64,000 nucleotides of DNA from Acetobacter suratthaniensis (GTDB taxonomy: Bacteria > Pseudomonadota > Alphaproteobacteria > Acetobacterales > Acetobacteraceae). Shown in pieces: positions 31,443 to 40,164 of the stretch (positions within the stretch are counted from its first letter, which is position 1; every line of letters begins with the position of its first letter). The stretch covers positions 682,001 through 746,000 of the forward strand of contig NZ_JAFVMG010000001.1 in the NCBI RefSeq assembly GCF_017377745.1, read 5' to 3'. The translations under genes and the position numbers were made by a program. The notes below the pieces were generated by a model. The model saw nothing but the letters and a program-made list of their open reading frames with translations, did no database searches and was not told the DNA's origin.

Positions 31443-32351
31443 ATGATGGATAATCTGGGCGCGTTGCAGTCTCTTGTCCGGCGACACTGTCACCAGCATC
31501 GGGTGGCGACCGCTATTCCTGAACTGACCCTGTATAGTGCCGAGGCCGTAAGCGAGCCGCTGACCTTTGTTTCAGAACCGCAGGTGTACGTGATCGTGCA
31601 GGGGCGTCAGCAGGTCATGTTGCGCGACAAGGTGTTCGATTACGATGCCAGCCATTATCTGGTGACCGCTGTCGATCTGCCAGTTGCGGGCTGTATTACG
31701 CAGGCGACCCCCGAAATGCCATATCTGGCCCTGTGTCTGGCGCTTGACCCGGCCCAGATTGCGGAACTGCTTCTGGTTGTTAATGACAGGCAGGTTGACC
31801 CGTATCAGGCCTGTATCATGGGTATGGGGCTCAGTCCGCTCAACAGCAATATTACCGACCCGCTGCTGCGCCTGCTGCGCCTTCTGGATCAGCCAGAGGA
31901 TATTTCCATCCTTAAACCCATGATCATGCGTGAATTGCTGTATCGTATTTTGCAGGGCGATCAGGGCTGCGCCCTCAAGCAGATCGCAACCGCTGGCAGC
32001 GCACTTTCGCAGATCAACCGTGCCATACACTGGATGTCACAGCATTATTCCGAACCCTTTGACATTGCCAGTGTGGCGGGGATAGCGGGTATGAGTCTTT
32101 CCACATTTCACCGGCATTTTAGGGCGGCCACCAATATGAGCCCGCTACAATACCGCACGCAGCGGCGCTTGCAGGAAGCGCGGCGGCGTATGGTGAGCGA
32201 GCATATTGATGCGGCCGAGGCCGCTTTTGCCGTCGGGTATGAAAGCCCCTCGCAGTTCAGTCGCGAGTATCGGCGTATGTTTGGTCGTCCGCCTGCACAG
32301 GACGCCCAATATGTTCGTGAGGCGCAGGAAAGCGCGCGCGACCCAAGATAA
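31443..32351 (+). CDS. AraC family transcriptional regulator
   Basis: 302 residues from the first of two adjacent ATGs at 31443. The N-terminal half matches the AraC-type effector region (ELTLYSAEAVSEPLTFVSEPQVYVIVQGRQQVML). The C-terminal ~100 residues form the double helix-turn-helix (INRAIHWMSQHYSEPFDIASVAGIAGMSLSTFHRHFRAATNMSPLQYRTQRRLQEARR, key part GMSLSTFHRHF; second helix VGYESPSQFSREYRRMFG). It probably regulates the divergent aldehyde dehydrogenase gene across the 238-base spacer. The effector is unknown. Confidence 0.88.
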   Translation: MMDNLGALQSLVRRHCHQHRVATAIPELTLYSAEAVSEPLTFVSEPQVYVIVQGRQQVMLRDKVFDYDASHYLVTAVDLPVAGCITQATPEMPYLALCLALDPAQIAELLLVVNDRQVDPYQACIMGMGLSPLNSNITDPLLRLLRLLDQPEDISILKPMIMRELLYRILQGDQGCALKQIATAGSALSQINRAIHWMSQHYSEPFDIASVAGIAGMSLSTFHRHFRAATNMSPLQYRTQRRLQEARRRMVSEHIDAAEAAFAVGYESPSQFSREYRRMFGRPPAQDAQYVREAQESARDPR

Positions 32352-32375
32352 TATCGCGCGCAGCGGGGTGGCTGT

Positions 32376-33212
32376 TCAGGCCCGGTCTTTCTGCCCTACG
32401 GCCAGTCCAAGCAGGATACGTTCACGTAGGCTTTGCGGCACCAGCCGTGTCAGCACTTCCAGAACACGGAACGGCCATGGGAAAACATAGACAGGAAGTT
32501 TGCGTTCGATCGCACGGGCGCAAAGCCTGGCTGCTTTTTTGGGGGACACAAGGAAAGGCCGTGGGCCTTCAAGGCGCTGGCTCATGGGGGTATCGACAAA
32601 CCCCGGGGCAAGCAGCGTGACAGCAATCTCATGCTGCCGCCAGCCCAGTCCGGCGGCTTTGGCAAAAAAGGCCAGCCCTGACTTGGAACTGCTATACGAA
32701 GCCGCGAAAGGCAGTTCATAAAACGCCGCAACAGAACCGAACAGCGCGATACGCCCGCCCCCACGCTGCGCCATGCCCTGTGCCGCAGCCGTAGCCAGAG
32801 CGACAGGCGTAGAATAATTGACCTGAGCCAGTTGCAGAACTTTTTCTGGGTCTTCCGTTGTGGTGTCCGGGGTTTGAATGTCGGAAAGACCGGCTCCCAG
32901 AATAACCAGATCTGGTGTGCTGGCAGCATCATCCGCGCGATAGGCGTTTAAAGCCGCCTGCCCATCACACAAATCCACCTGTCGGGTTTGAACGCTCGCC
33001 CCCATGCTACGGCACTGTGCTGCAAGGTCAGCCAGTTTCTGGCCGTTGCGCCCCCATAAAAGCAGCGTGCGGCCGGGGGCCGCATAGTGGTGTGCAAGCT
33101 CTGCCCCAATGCCGCCAGAGGCACCGGTAATCAGGATAACACGGGGGGCATAAGGCGCAGTTGTATCGGATTTCAATATTTTTTCCTTTCCCATCGAGGC
33201 GGAATAAGGCAT
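32376..33212 (-). CDS. Short-chain dehydrogenase/reductase
   Basis: About 278 residues from an ATG at 33212; the ATG at 33194 (MGKEKILKS) is an equally possible start since neither has a good ribosome site. Rossmann motif VILITGASGGIGAELAHHYA, then a catalytic Tyr-x3-Lys in AASYSSSKSGLAFFAK, place it in the classical SDR family. Substrate is unknown; similar proteins are often simply called SDR oxidoreductases of lipid metabolism. The C terminus (about 240-278) is hydrophobic and basic (FPWPFRVLEVLTRLVPQSLRERIL), suggesting membrane association. Divergent from the GNAT-like gene. Confidence 0.85.
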   Translation of the reverse strand: MPYSASMGKEKILKSDTTAPYAPRVILITGASGGIGAELAHHYAAPGRTLLLWGRNGQKLADLAAQCRSMGASVQTRQVDLCDGQAALNAYRADDAASTPDLVILGAGLSDIQTPDTTTEDPEKVLQLAQVNYSTPVALATAAAQGMAQRGGGRIALFGSVAAFYELPFAASYSSSKSGLAFFAKAAGLGWRQHEIAVTLLAPGFVDTPMSQRLEGPRPFLVSPKKAARLCARAIERKLPVYVFPWPFRVLEVLTRLVPQSLRERILLGLAVGQKDRA

Positions 33213-33250
33213 CACCCCTGAGGTTTTTACCCGCAGATGACGGAGTGGCA

Positions 33251-34396
33251 ATGTCTTCCCCGATTCAGATCACCGTATCTCCTGTTTCGGGATCTCGTCA
33301 GCTTTCGACCTTTATAAAGCTTCCGCGCCGCCTTTACGATGGCCTGCCCGGTTACGTGCCGCCGCTGGATATGGAAGAGCGTGATCTGCTCTCCCCCCGC
33401 AAATCGGCGTTTTATGATCATGGCTTTGGCTGTTATTTTCTGGCTTGGCGCAATGGCGTGCCGGTCGGGCGTATTTCCGCTCAGATCGATGCGCTGGTGC
33501 TGCGTCAGCCCGGCCCGCGTACCGGCTTTTTTGGCGCGTTGGACACGGTTGATCCTGATTGTGTTGCCCCTCTTCTTCAGGCGGCAGAAGCATGGCTGAA
33601 AACGCGGCAGGTCGAGCGTATTCGTGGGCCGTGGACCCTGAATAGCAACGGGCAGTCCGGTATCATGGTCGAAGGTCAGAACGAAATTCCCATGATCAGC
33701 ACGCCCTGGCACCCGGCCATGCTGGGTGATGCGGTGGAAAAGGCGGGCTATGCTCGCGCTATGGATCTTCTGTCCTATCGGATGGAAACCGGCCCGGCGG
33801 CGGAGCAGGCCAACCAGCTCCCCCCGCGCCTGCGTGACCGGATGGGCAATATCCGCATGCGTGGTCTGCGGATGGACCATATTAATGAAGATGCCGAAAT
33901 CCTGCGCGATATCTATAACGATGCGTGGTCTGATACGTGGGGCAACGTACCATTGACCCAGCGTGAAGTGCAGGGTCTGCTCAAGGCGCTCAAGCCTATT
34001 TTGCGTTCAGAGCAGTATGTTCTGGCCGAAGTGGATGGAGAGCCTGCGGCTATCGCACTGGTTGTGCCCAACATGTTTGATGTTGCGGGCGATCTGGGCG
34101 GCTCGCCTTCGCCTTTTGGCTGGCTGCAACTCGCCACCCGTGTTGCTCGGCATGAATTCTCGTCGGCCCGCGTTGTGCTGCTGGGCGTGCGTAAGAAGTA
34201 TCTTGGCACGGCGCTACGGGCCATGCTGCCAGTTCTGATTATTGACGAGCTGATGCGTCGTGGTCATGCCCTGCCCTATCGTACGATTGAACTGGGTTGG
34301 GTGCTGGAAAGCCATGAGGGCCTGCGCGCCCTTATCGAGCGGATTGCGCCGCAGCCGTACAAGCGTCATCGTATGTATGAAAAGCTGCTCGCCTGA
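33251..34396 (+). CDS. GNAT-like acyltransferase family protein of unknown substrate
   Basis: 381 residues from the ATG at 33251 (MSSPIQITVSPVSGSRQL). I recognise a widely distributed family in which the first ~200 residues (FIKLPRRLYDGLPGYVPPLDMEERDLLSPRKSAFYDHG, key part LPGYVPPLDMEE) precede a GNAT-like acetyltransferase core (YVLAEVDGEPAAIALVVPN, ending GWVLESHEGLRALIERI). Members are annotated variously as N-acetyltransferase or dATP pyrophosphohydrolase without solid evidence. The start lies only 39 bases from that of the divergent SDR, so the two may share control. Function is not established. Confidence 0.7.
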   Translation: MSSPIQITVSPVSGSRQLSTFIKLPRRLYDGLPGYVPPLDMEERDLLSPRKSAFYDHGFGCYFLAWRNGVPVGRISAQIDALVLRQPGPRTGFFGALDTVDPDCVAPLLQAAEAWLKTRQVERIRGPWTLNSNGQSGIMVEGQNEIPMISTPWHPAMLGDAVEKAGYARAMDLLSYRMETGPAAEQANQLPPRLRDRMGNIRMRGLRMDHINEDAEILRDIYNDAWSDTWGNVPLTQREVQGLLKALKPILRSEQYVLAEVDGEPAAIALVVPNMFDVAGDLGGSPSPFGWLQLATRVARHEFSSARVVLLGVRKKYLGTALRAMLPVLIIDELMRRGHALPYRTIELGWVLESHEGLRALIERIAPQPYKRHRMYEKLLA

Positions 34397-34418
34397 ACGG
34401 ATCGTCGCGGGAACTATC

Positions 34419-34443
34419 GGAGCCACCTACTAAAGGTGGCTCC
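34419..34443. terminator. Stem-loop overlapping the thiL stop codon
   Basis: A perfect 9-bp repeat (GGAGCCACC / GGTGGCTCC) with a 7-base loop lies between the convergent GNAT-like gene and thiL. The thiL stop codon sits in the loop. No T-run follows on either strand, so it is either a weak, possibly Rho-assisted terminator or an mRNA 3'-end stabiliser. Confidence 0.45.
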
Positions 34444-35428
34444 ACCCTCCCCGGCTGAAAGCCACGGGAACGCCTTCCTCATCAATAACCTGAACGCCTG
34501 ATTGCCCGTGATCTGGTGCGCTAAATGCGCCAATGCGGGTTAGGGTAACCGGCCCATGTGGTGTCTGCACGCAGCCGCTCTTAAGGAGTGCTGGTTCGTG
34601 CTCGGGCGGAATCGCCATCAGAATTTCGTAATCATCCCCACCAGTCAGGCAGGTTTCGCGCCATGTCTGGCCGGTTGCGCGTGCAGCATGGGAGAGCGGT
34701 ACATCCGCCGCCCGGATTGTAACGGTCAGCCCGTTTTCGCGTGCCAGATGTCCCGCATCCTGCACCAGCCCGTCAGAAACATCCATGGCGGCTGAAGCCA
34801 AGCCGTAAAGCGGCAGGCCAATACGGGGTTCGGGGGTATGGTAGCGCCGCGCCAGCACCCCGTCGGGATCAGCCAGCTTGCCGAGCAATGCCTGTAGGCC
34901 GAGGGCGCCATCGCCAATTGTGCCCGTAACCCACAGCCCATCTCCAGCCTGCGCGCCGCGCCGCTGGATGGCCTGCCCCGGAATGACAGAACCGATGATG
35001 GTCAGGGAAAGAACCAGTGGTCCTTTTGTGGATGTGGTGTCCCCCCCCATGAGGGTCAGGCCAAACCGCTCCTGATCGGCTTTCAGGCCGCGACTGAATG
35101 CTTCAAACCACGCATCGGTAATGTGCGGAGGGCGCGCCAGTGTCAGCAGCCAGCCTTCAGGCCGTGCACCCATGGCCGCCAGATCCGACAGGTTGCAGCG
35201 CAGTAGCTTGCCGCCGATCGTATCCGGTGGGTCTGAAGAGAGGAAATGCACATTTTCGACCATTGCATCGGCCGCCATGACCAGTTCACGCCCCTGTGGT
35301 GGGGTGAACAGCGCGGCATCGTCGCGCAGATCAAGGGCGGCGGGGCCAGCTAGCCCCGCGAAGCAACGGCGGATAAAACTGAACTCTCCGGGGAGGTCAG
35401 TCAGGCTGGCTGTCCGCTGTTGTGTCAT
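34430..35428 (-). CDS. thiL: Thiamine-monophosphate kinase
   Basis: 332 residues. It phosphorylates thiamine monophosphate to the active diphosphate. Family motifs: GEFSFIRRCFAGLAGPAALDLRDDAALF, LMGGDTTSTKGPLVLSLTIIG, MDVSDGLVQDAGHLA and TGGDDYEILMAI. The ATG at 35428 overlaps the nusB 3' end by 32 bases. This is the last gene of nrdR-nusB-thiL, a common alphaproteobacterial grouping, although the rib genes often found with it are absent. Confidence 0.94.
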   Translation of the reverse strand: MTQQRTASLTDLPGEFSFIRRCFAGLAGPAALDLRDDAALFTPPQGRELVMAADAMVENVHFLSSDPPDTIGGKLLRCNLSDLAAMGARPEGWLLTLARPPHITDAWFEAFSRGLKADQERFGLTLMGGDTTSTKGPLVLSLTIIGSVIPGQAIQRRGAQAGDGLWVTGTIGDGALGLQALLGKLADPDGVLARRYHTPEPRIGLPLYGLASAAMDVSDGLVQDAGHLARENGLTVTIRAADVPLSHAARATGQTWRETCLTGGDDYEILMAIPPEHEPALLKSGCVQTPHGPVTLTRIGAFSAPDHGQSGVQVIDEEGVPVAFSRGGWSHL

Positions 35429-35921
35429 GACCGTCTGCCGCGTTCATCTGCTTGAAGACCGTATCCAGCACGCCATTGATCAGGCGTGGCTCGTCTCCTG
35501 AAAAGAAGCCGTGCGCAACATCCATGTATTCGTTGATCAGCACTGCTGCGGGGGCATCGCCGGAGCGGGCTTCCGCAATGGCGGCCATCAGCAGGGCGCG
35601 CAGGACGGGGTCAAGCCGTTCGATAGGCCATGTAGCCGGCAGCGTTTCGCTGATGGTCTGGGTCAGGCTGGTGTGGGCTGAGACCGTATCGCGTACAATC
35701 GTGTTGAACAGGCGCGTATCCGCTTCGGGAATGCAGCCATCATCATAGCTTGAACCGTCAAGCGTTGTGCCGAACCGGTGCAGCAGAAACTGTTCGATGA
35801 CACTATCGGGACGATCACCATTCTGTTCAATCTGGAACAGTGCCTGTACAGCCGCCAGCCGCGCGGCGGTGCGTGGCCTGCTGGCTGGTGTCAGCCGTGG
35901 TTGATCTTGTAATCCTGTCAT
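35397..35921 (-). CDS. nusB: Transcription antitermination factor NusB
   Basis: 174 residues. Typical NusB signs are TAARLAAVQALFQIEQ near the N terminus, VRDTVSAHTSLTQTISETLP, WPIERLDPVLRALLMAAIAEA and the C-terminal APAAVLINEYMDVAHGFFSGDEPRLINGVLD. With NusE (S10) it binds boxA RNA to prevent early termination in rRNA operons. The C-terminal ~15 residues overlap the start of thiL. Confidence 0.94.
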   Translation of the reverse strand: MTGLQDQPRLTPASRPRTAARLAAVQALFQIEQNGDRPDSVIEQFLLHRFGTTLDGSSYDDGCIPEADTRLFNTIVRDTVSAHTSLTQTISETLPATWPIERLDPVLRALLMAAIAEARSGDAPAAVLINEYMDVAHGFFSGDEPRLINGVLDTVFKQMNAADGHDTTADSQPD

Positions 35922-35973
35922 CCGTCTCTCCTGCCGCGTGGGTGCGTTTCATGACGCTTTTATGCCGCAAGGT

Positions 35974-36450
35974 CTAGCTTTTTTCTGCATCATGCTGCGG
36001 ATGGGTTTCCATCAGGTTGAGAATTTCCGAGAAATCCCGCGCCTCACGAAAATCCCTGTAAACGCTGGCGAAGCGGACATACCCGACACTGTCAACTTCC
36101 TTGAGGGCATCCATGGCCAGTTCCCCTACTTGCGCAGTCGTGACTTCGGTTTCGCCGCTGGCTTCAAGCTGGCGGACAATGCCGGTAACAATCTGTTCGA
36201 TCTGCTCTTCCGAAACCGGGCGTTTACGCAGGGCGATGCGGATCGAGCGTACGAGCTTTTCGCGTTCGAACGGAGTTCGGCGGCCGTCATGTTTGACGAT
36301 AACAAGTTCGCGAAGCTGTACGCGTTCAACCGTGCTGAAACGCTGCCCGCAGGAAAGGCAGGCCCGCCTGCGCCGGATGGCCGAGCCTTCCTCGTTCGGG
36401 CGGCTGTCTTTAACCTGACTGTCGTGGTGTCCGCAGAAGGGACAACGCAT
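35974..36450 (-). CDS. nrdR: Transcriptional repressor NrdR
   Basis: 158 residues, the family length. It has an N-terminal zinc ribbon ([17 protein letters not shown] ... [12 protein letters not shown]) and an ATP-cone domain ([31 protein letters not shown]). NrdR senses ATP/dATP and represses ribonucleotide reductase genes; its target genes are not in this window. It leads the nrdR-nusB-thiL group, 52 bases before nusB. Confidence 0.95.
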   Translation of the reverse strand: MRCPFCGHHDSQVKDSRPNEEGSAIRRRRACLSCGQRFSTVERVQLRELVIVKHDGRRTPFEREKLVRSIRIALRKRPVSEEQIEQIVTGIVRQLEASGETEVTTAQVGELAMDALKEVDSVGYVRFASVYRDFREARDFSEILNLMETHPQHDAEKS

Positions 36451-36564
36451 GATGATGACACCCTTTCCTTAGGCTGGTGCCCAGAGCATTTCCCGACGAG
36501 GCGTGAAACGTTAGAAACCTATCAGATAAGGGGTTTGGCCTGATGCGTCCATAGTGGACTGCTG

Positions 36565-38460
36565 TTACAGCCCATGCATGGCAAGGACGTCCAGCACGGC
36601 CTCGCCATAGCGTTCGAGTTTGGAGCGCCCGACCCCTTTTATGTCGCCCAGCATATCAAGATCCTGCGGTTTTTCCATTGCGATGTCCCGCAGGACGGAA
36701 TCGTGGAAAATGACATAAGGCGGAATTTCCTGTTCCTGAGCTTCTTCCCGGCGCCATTTGCGCAGGGCGTTGAACAGGGCCTGGCTTTCCGGTTCAAGCT
36801 CGGGGCCATCGCCCGCGCCACCCGTGCGCCGGGTATTCTGTTCGGCTGTCGGGCGCAGGGGATCGGCCCTGAGGTGGATGGCTTCTTCTCCGCGCAGGAT
36901 AGGCCGGGCGACAGGCTGGTTGAGGGTCAGCCCACCAAACCGTCCTTCGGTTTTCAGCGCCCCTCTGGCAATGAGCTGACGGGTGATGCTGCGCCAGTAG
37001 GTTTCGCTCTCTTTCTGGCCGATGCCCCAGACCGAGAGCTTGTCATGTCCATGTTTTTGCACGCCTTCTGTCATCCGGCCCCGCAGCACACTGATAACAT
37101 GCAGTGCGCCAAAGCATTCTCCTGTCCGGTAAACGGCGGACAGGAGCTTGCGGGCGGCTTCTGTGCCGTCGAAAGTCAGAACCGGGTGGAGGCAGTTGTC
37201 GCAATGGCCGCAGGGCTGTTCCAGTTCTTCGCCAAAGCAGTGCAGCAAGGCCCGTGTGCGGCAACCGGTGGTTTCGGTCAGGGCAATCATGGCTTCAAGC
37301 CGCGCGCTCATGATGCGTTTTTCAGACTCAGGTGCTGCTGACTGATCCAGCCAGTAGCGGGCGCGGGCCATATCCTCGCCCCCGTAAAGCAGTACGGTTT
37401 CAGATGGCAGGCCATCACGCCCGGCACGCCCGATCTGCTGGTAATAGGCTTCGGGCGATGCTGGCATGTCCAGATGGATGACAGACCTTACATCTGGGCG
37501 GTCTATGCCCATGCCAAAAGCGACGGTGGCAACGATAACCAACGGTTCGCCTGAACGGAAACGGAGCAGGGCTGCCCGTTTTTCCTGCGGTGATAACCCC
37601 GCATGATAGGCCAGTGCGGCCCAGCCTTTTTCCTGTAGGGAGGCCGCAATCCGCTCCGTTCTGGCCCGACTGCCGCAATAGACGATGCTTGCTGCGTCTC
37701 TATGGCGTTCCAGCACGCTCGTAAGCTGTTTAATCTCGGAGCCTTTGGGTAGGGCTGCGATATTCAGGTTGGGCCGGTGAAAGCTGGAGACCAGAATTTC
37801 GGCCTGCGGCATATCCAGCGCGGTCAGAATATCTTCTCGCGTCCGCTCATCGGCGGTAGCCGTCAGGGCAATGCGTGGCACGGCGGGAAAGTGCCGTGGA
37901 AGCGCTGTCAGGGCACGGTATTCAGGCCTGAACTCATGCCCCCAGGCTGAAATGCAATGGGCCTCGTCAATAGCAATGACAGACAGCGGGATACGCGTCA
38001 GCCTGTCCAGCGTGCCAGAGGAGAGCAGGCGTTCGGGCGAGATGTAGAGAATATCCAAGCGGCCGGTCGCCATGTCCGCGCGGATTTGCGAGGCCTCATG
38101 GGCTTCAAGCTCGGAATGCAGGGCCGCTGCCTTCAGACCCAACTGGCGCAGGGCTGCAACCTGATCATCCATCAGGGCGATCAGGGGCGAGATCACCAGC
38201 CCCATGCCGGAGCGGCACAAAGCGGGTATCTGGTAGCATACGCTTTTGCCTCCCCCCGTAGGCATGAGTACCAGCGTGTCATGACCGCGCATGACGCTGT
38301 CCACGGCCTGCGCCTGAAGGCTGCGGAAGTCATGAAAACCAAAAACGGCCTGCAGAACTTCCTGTGGGGTCTTATCGGTAAACCGATCACGCCACGGCCC
38401 GGAGTAATCGGGTAAATTGTCAACCGGTTCGGTTGAAGCAGGGGGGATGTCGTCCAACAT
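36565..38460 (-). CDS. recQ: ATP-dependent DNA helicase RecQ
   Basis: 631 residues. Helicase motifs: I LMPTGGGKSVCYQIPAL, II VIAIDEAHCISAWGHEFRPEY, III-type ALTATADERTREDI, and VI HLDMPASPEAYYQQIGRAGRDGLPS. The RecQ zinc-binding region has four Cys in TTGCRTRALLHCFGEELEQPCGHCDNC. An HRDC domain (EIPPYVIFHDSVLRDIAMEKPQDLD) closes the protein. It starts 6 bases downstream of cydC on the same strand, so it may be read from the cydDC transcript, an unusual partnership. Confidence 0.95.
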   Translation of the reverse strand: MLDDIPPASTEPVDNLPDYSGPWRDRFTDKTPQEVLQAVFGFHDFRSLQAQAVDSVMRGHDTLVLMPTGGGKSVCYQIPALCRSGMGLVISPLIALMDDQVAALRQLGLKAAALHSELEAHEASQIRADMATGRLDILYISPERLLSSGTLDRLTRIPLSVIAIDEAHCISAWGHEFRPEYRALTALPRHFPAVPRIALTATADERTREDILTALDMPQAEILVSSFHRPNLNIAALPKGSEIKQLTSVLERHRDAASIVYCGSRARTERIAASLQEKGWAALAYHAGLSPQEKRAALLRFRSGEPLVIVATVAFGMGIDRPDVRSVIHLDMPASPEAYYQQIGRAGRDGLPSETVLLYGGEDMARARYWLDQSAAPESEKRIMSARLEAMIALTETTGCRTRALLHCFGEELEQPCGHCDNCLHPVLTFDGTEAARKLLSAVYRTGECFGALHVISVLRGRMTEGVQKHGHDKLSVWGIGQKESETYWRSITRQLIARGALKTEGRFGGLTLNQPVARPILRGEEAIHLRADPLRPTAEQNTRRTGGAGDGPELEPESQALFNALRKWRREEAQEQEIPPYVIFHDSVLRDIAMEKPQDLDMLGDIKGVGRSKLERYGEAVLDVLAMHGL

Positions 38461-38466
38461 TCCGGC

Positions 38467-40164
38467 CTAGGCTACGGCAGCTTTGGCAAGCCCGCCTGAA
38501 AGACGCCAGATCCTGTCGAGTTTTTCAACGCCGGTCAGCCTGTGTGCGATCAGGATTACTGTGCGGCCAACGGTCACAGCATTGAGCGTGGTCAGGAACT
38601 CCTGCTCGGTCTGGGCATCCAGACCGGTGGCGGGCTCATCCAGCACCAGAATGGGGGCTCGGGTCAGCAGAGTACGGGCGAGTGCAATACGCCTTCCCTG
38701 CCCGCCTGACAGGCGCAGGCCGCCTTCTCCCAGCCAGGTATCCAGCCCTTCAGGCAGGTTCCGCACGACATCGGCAATGGCGGCCTGTTCCAGTGCTTTC
38801 CAGAGATCGTCTTCCGATGCGTCCGGTCTGCCCAGCAACAGGTTGGCGCGGATCGTGTCATCAAACAGATGGGTGGCTTGTGATAGCCATGCCATCTGCG
38901 CCCGCAGTGCATCGGGGTGAATCTGGCTGATATCCACCCCGCCGAGGGTGATATGGCCCGCCTGTGGGGTGGCGGCACGCAGGAGCAGAGCAGCCAGACT
39001 GGACTTGCCTGCCCCGGACGGCCCCAGCAGGGCAATCCGGCTACCAGCCGGGATATCGAGTGTCAGGCCATCAAAAATCCACGGCCTGTCATCATTCCAG
39101 CGAAACCGGATACCCTCAAAACGGATGTCAGTGCCCTGTGGTACATTTTTGCGTTGCTGCGCCGCAGGCATGGGGGGGGCTGTTGTTGCAACTTCGACAA
39201 CACGGCGGGCGGCCGCTCCCATGGCACCGGCCTGCAAGCCTGCTCGTGTCAGGGTTGCAGCACTCTCAAAGGCGGCAACCGTCAGAAACAGTGCAGCCAC
39301 CCCACGGAGCGGAGAAATGGGGAAAATAATGCCCGCAATGGCGAGGAGGATAAGGAATGTGGCGAGCTGGGAGGCAATAAAGGCTCCAGCGCTGGCCAAA
39401 GCCATACGGCGGGCCTGCACCATCTGGCTTTTGAGCAGGGAAGAATCAGCCGCCTGCACATGGGCGAGCATACGCCCTTCCGCGCCAAAGGCCCGAATTT
39501 CACGCAGGCCGGAAACCAGATCCAGAACCGATATGCGCAAATGAGCCAGATCATGGGTCAGGCGCGCCGCTCCCTCTCGCCCGCTACGGGCGACAGCCCA
39601 CGGTACGACAAAGGCACAGAAAGCAAATAGAACGCCAATAACGCTAGCAAGAGCGGGGCTGCTGCCGCCAATCATGACAACAAGCACAGGAAGTGTCAGG
39701 CAGGCGCAGGTAAATGGGATGACAATCCGCAGATAAAGTCCGTCGAGTGTGCCAATATCAGAGACAAGGCGAGAAAGCATGTCGCCAGCGCGTCGGAACC
39801 CAAGCCCCGCAGCCGCTCCGCGCGCCAGAGAGCGGAAAAACCAGACGCGCAGCGCAGCAAGGGCGCGAAACATGGCGTCATGGGCAAAAAGCCGTTCGGA
39901 ATAGCGCAGGATCACGCGCCCGGCACCCACCCATTTTAGCAAAACTGTGGTGACCACCAGCTCACCCAGCACACAACCGGCCAACCGCAGGCCCGATGCG
40001 CGCATGAGCAGCAGGGCGCATAGCAGGCCCATAAGGGCAAGGCCACAGCCGATCAGCAGGCGTATGGACTGGCCGCGCCAGAGGTGAAAAATGCTCAGGA
40101 TGGCCTGACGGTCAGAAAGTGGGGCCGATCTGGTGCGCGGGGCGCTGTTTGTATCCGCGCTCAT
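38467..40164 (-). CDS. cydC: Heterodimeric thiol-exporter ABC transporter subunit CydC
   Basis: 565 residues. Six membrane helices (about residues 30-300) then an ABC domain: Walker A LLGPSGAGKSSLAALLL, signature LSGGQGRRIALARTL and Walker B ILVLDEPATGLD. With CydD it exports cysteine and glutathione to the periplasm, needed for cytochrome bd assembly in E. coli. The ATG overlaps the cydD stop (ATGA). cydAB are not in the window. The assignment of C versus D follows gene order and typical size, so the reverse is possible. Confidence 0.85.
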   Translation of the reverse strand: MSADTNSAPRTRSAPLSDRQAILSIFHLWRGQSIRLLIGCGLALMGLLCALLLMRASGLRLAGCVLGELVVTTVLLKWVGAGRVILRYSERLFAHDAMFRALAALRVWFFRSLARGAAAGLGFRRAGDMLSRLVSDIGTLDGLYLRIVIPFTCACLTLPVLVVMIGGSSPALASVIGVLFAFCAFVVPWAVARSGREGAARLTHDLAHLRISVLDLVSGLREIRAFGAEGRMLAHVQAADSSLLKSQMVQARRMALASAGAFIASQLATFLILLAIAGIIFPISPLRGVAALFLTVAAFESAATLTRAGLQAGAMGAAARRVVEVATTAPPMPAAQQRKNVPQGTDIRFEGIRFRWNDDRPWIFDGLTLDIPAGSRIALLGPSGAGKSSLAALLLRAATPQAGHITLGGVDISQIHPDALRAQMAWLSQATHLFDDTIRANLLLGRPDASEDDLWKALEQAAIADVVRNLPEGLDTWLGEGGLRLSGGQGRRIALARTLLTRAPILVLDEPATGLDAQTEQEFLTTLNAVTVGRTVILIAHRLTGVEKLDRIWRLSGGLAKAAVA

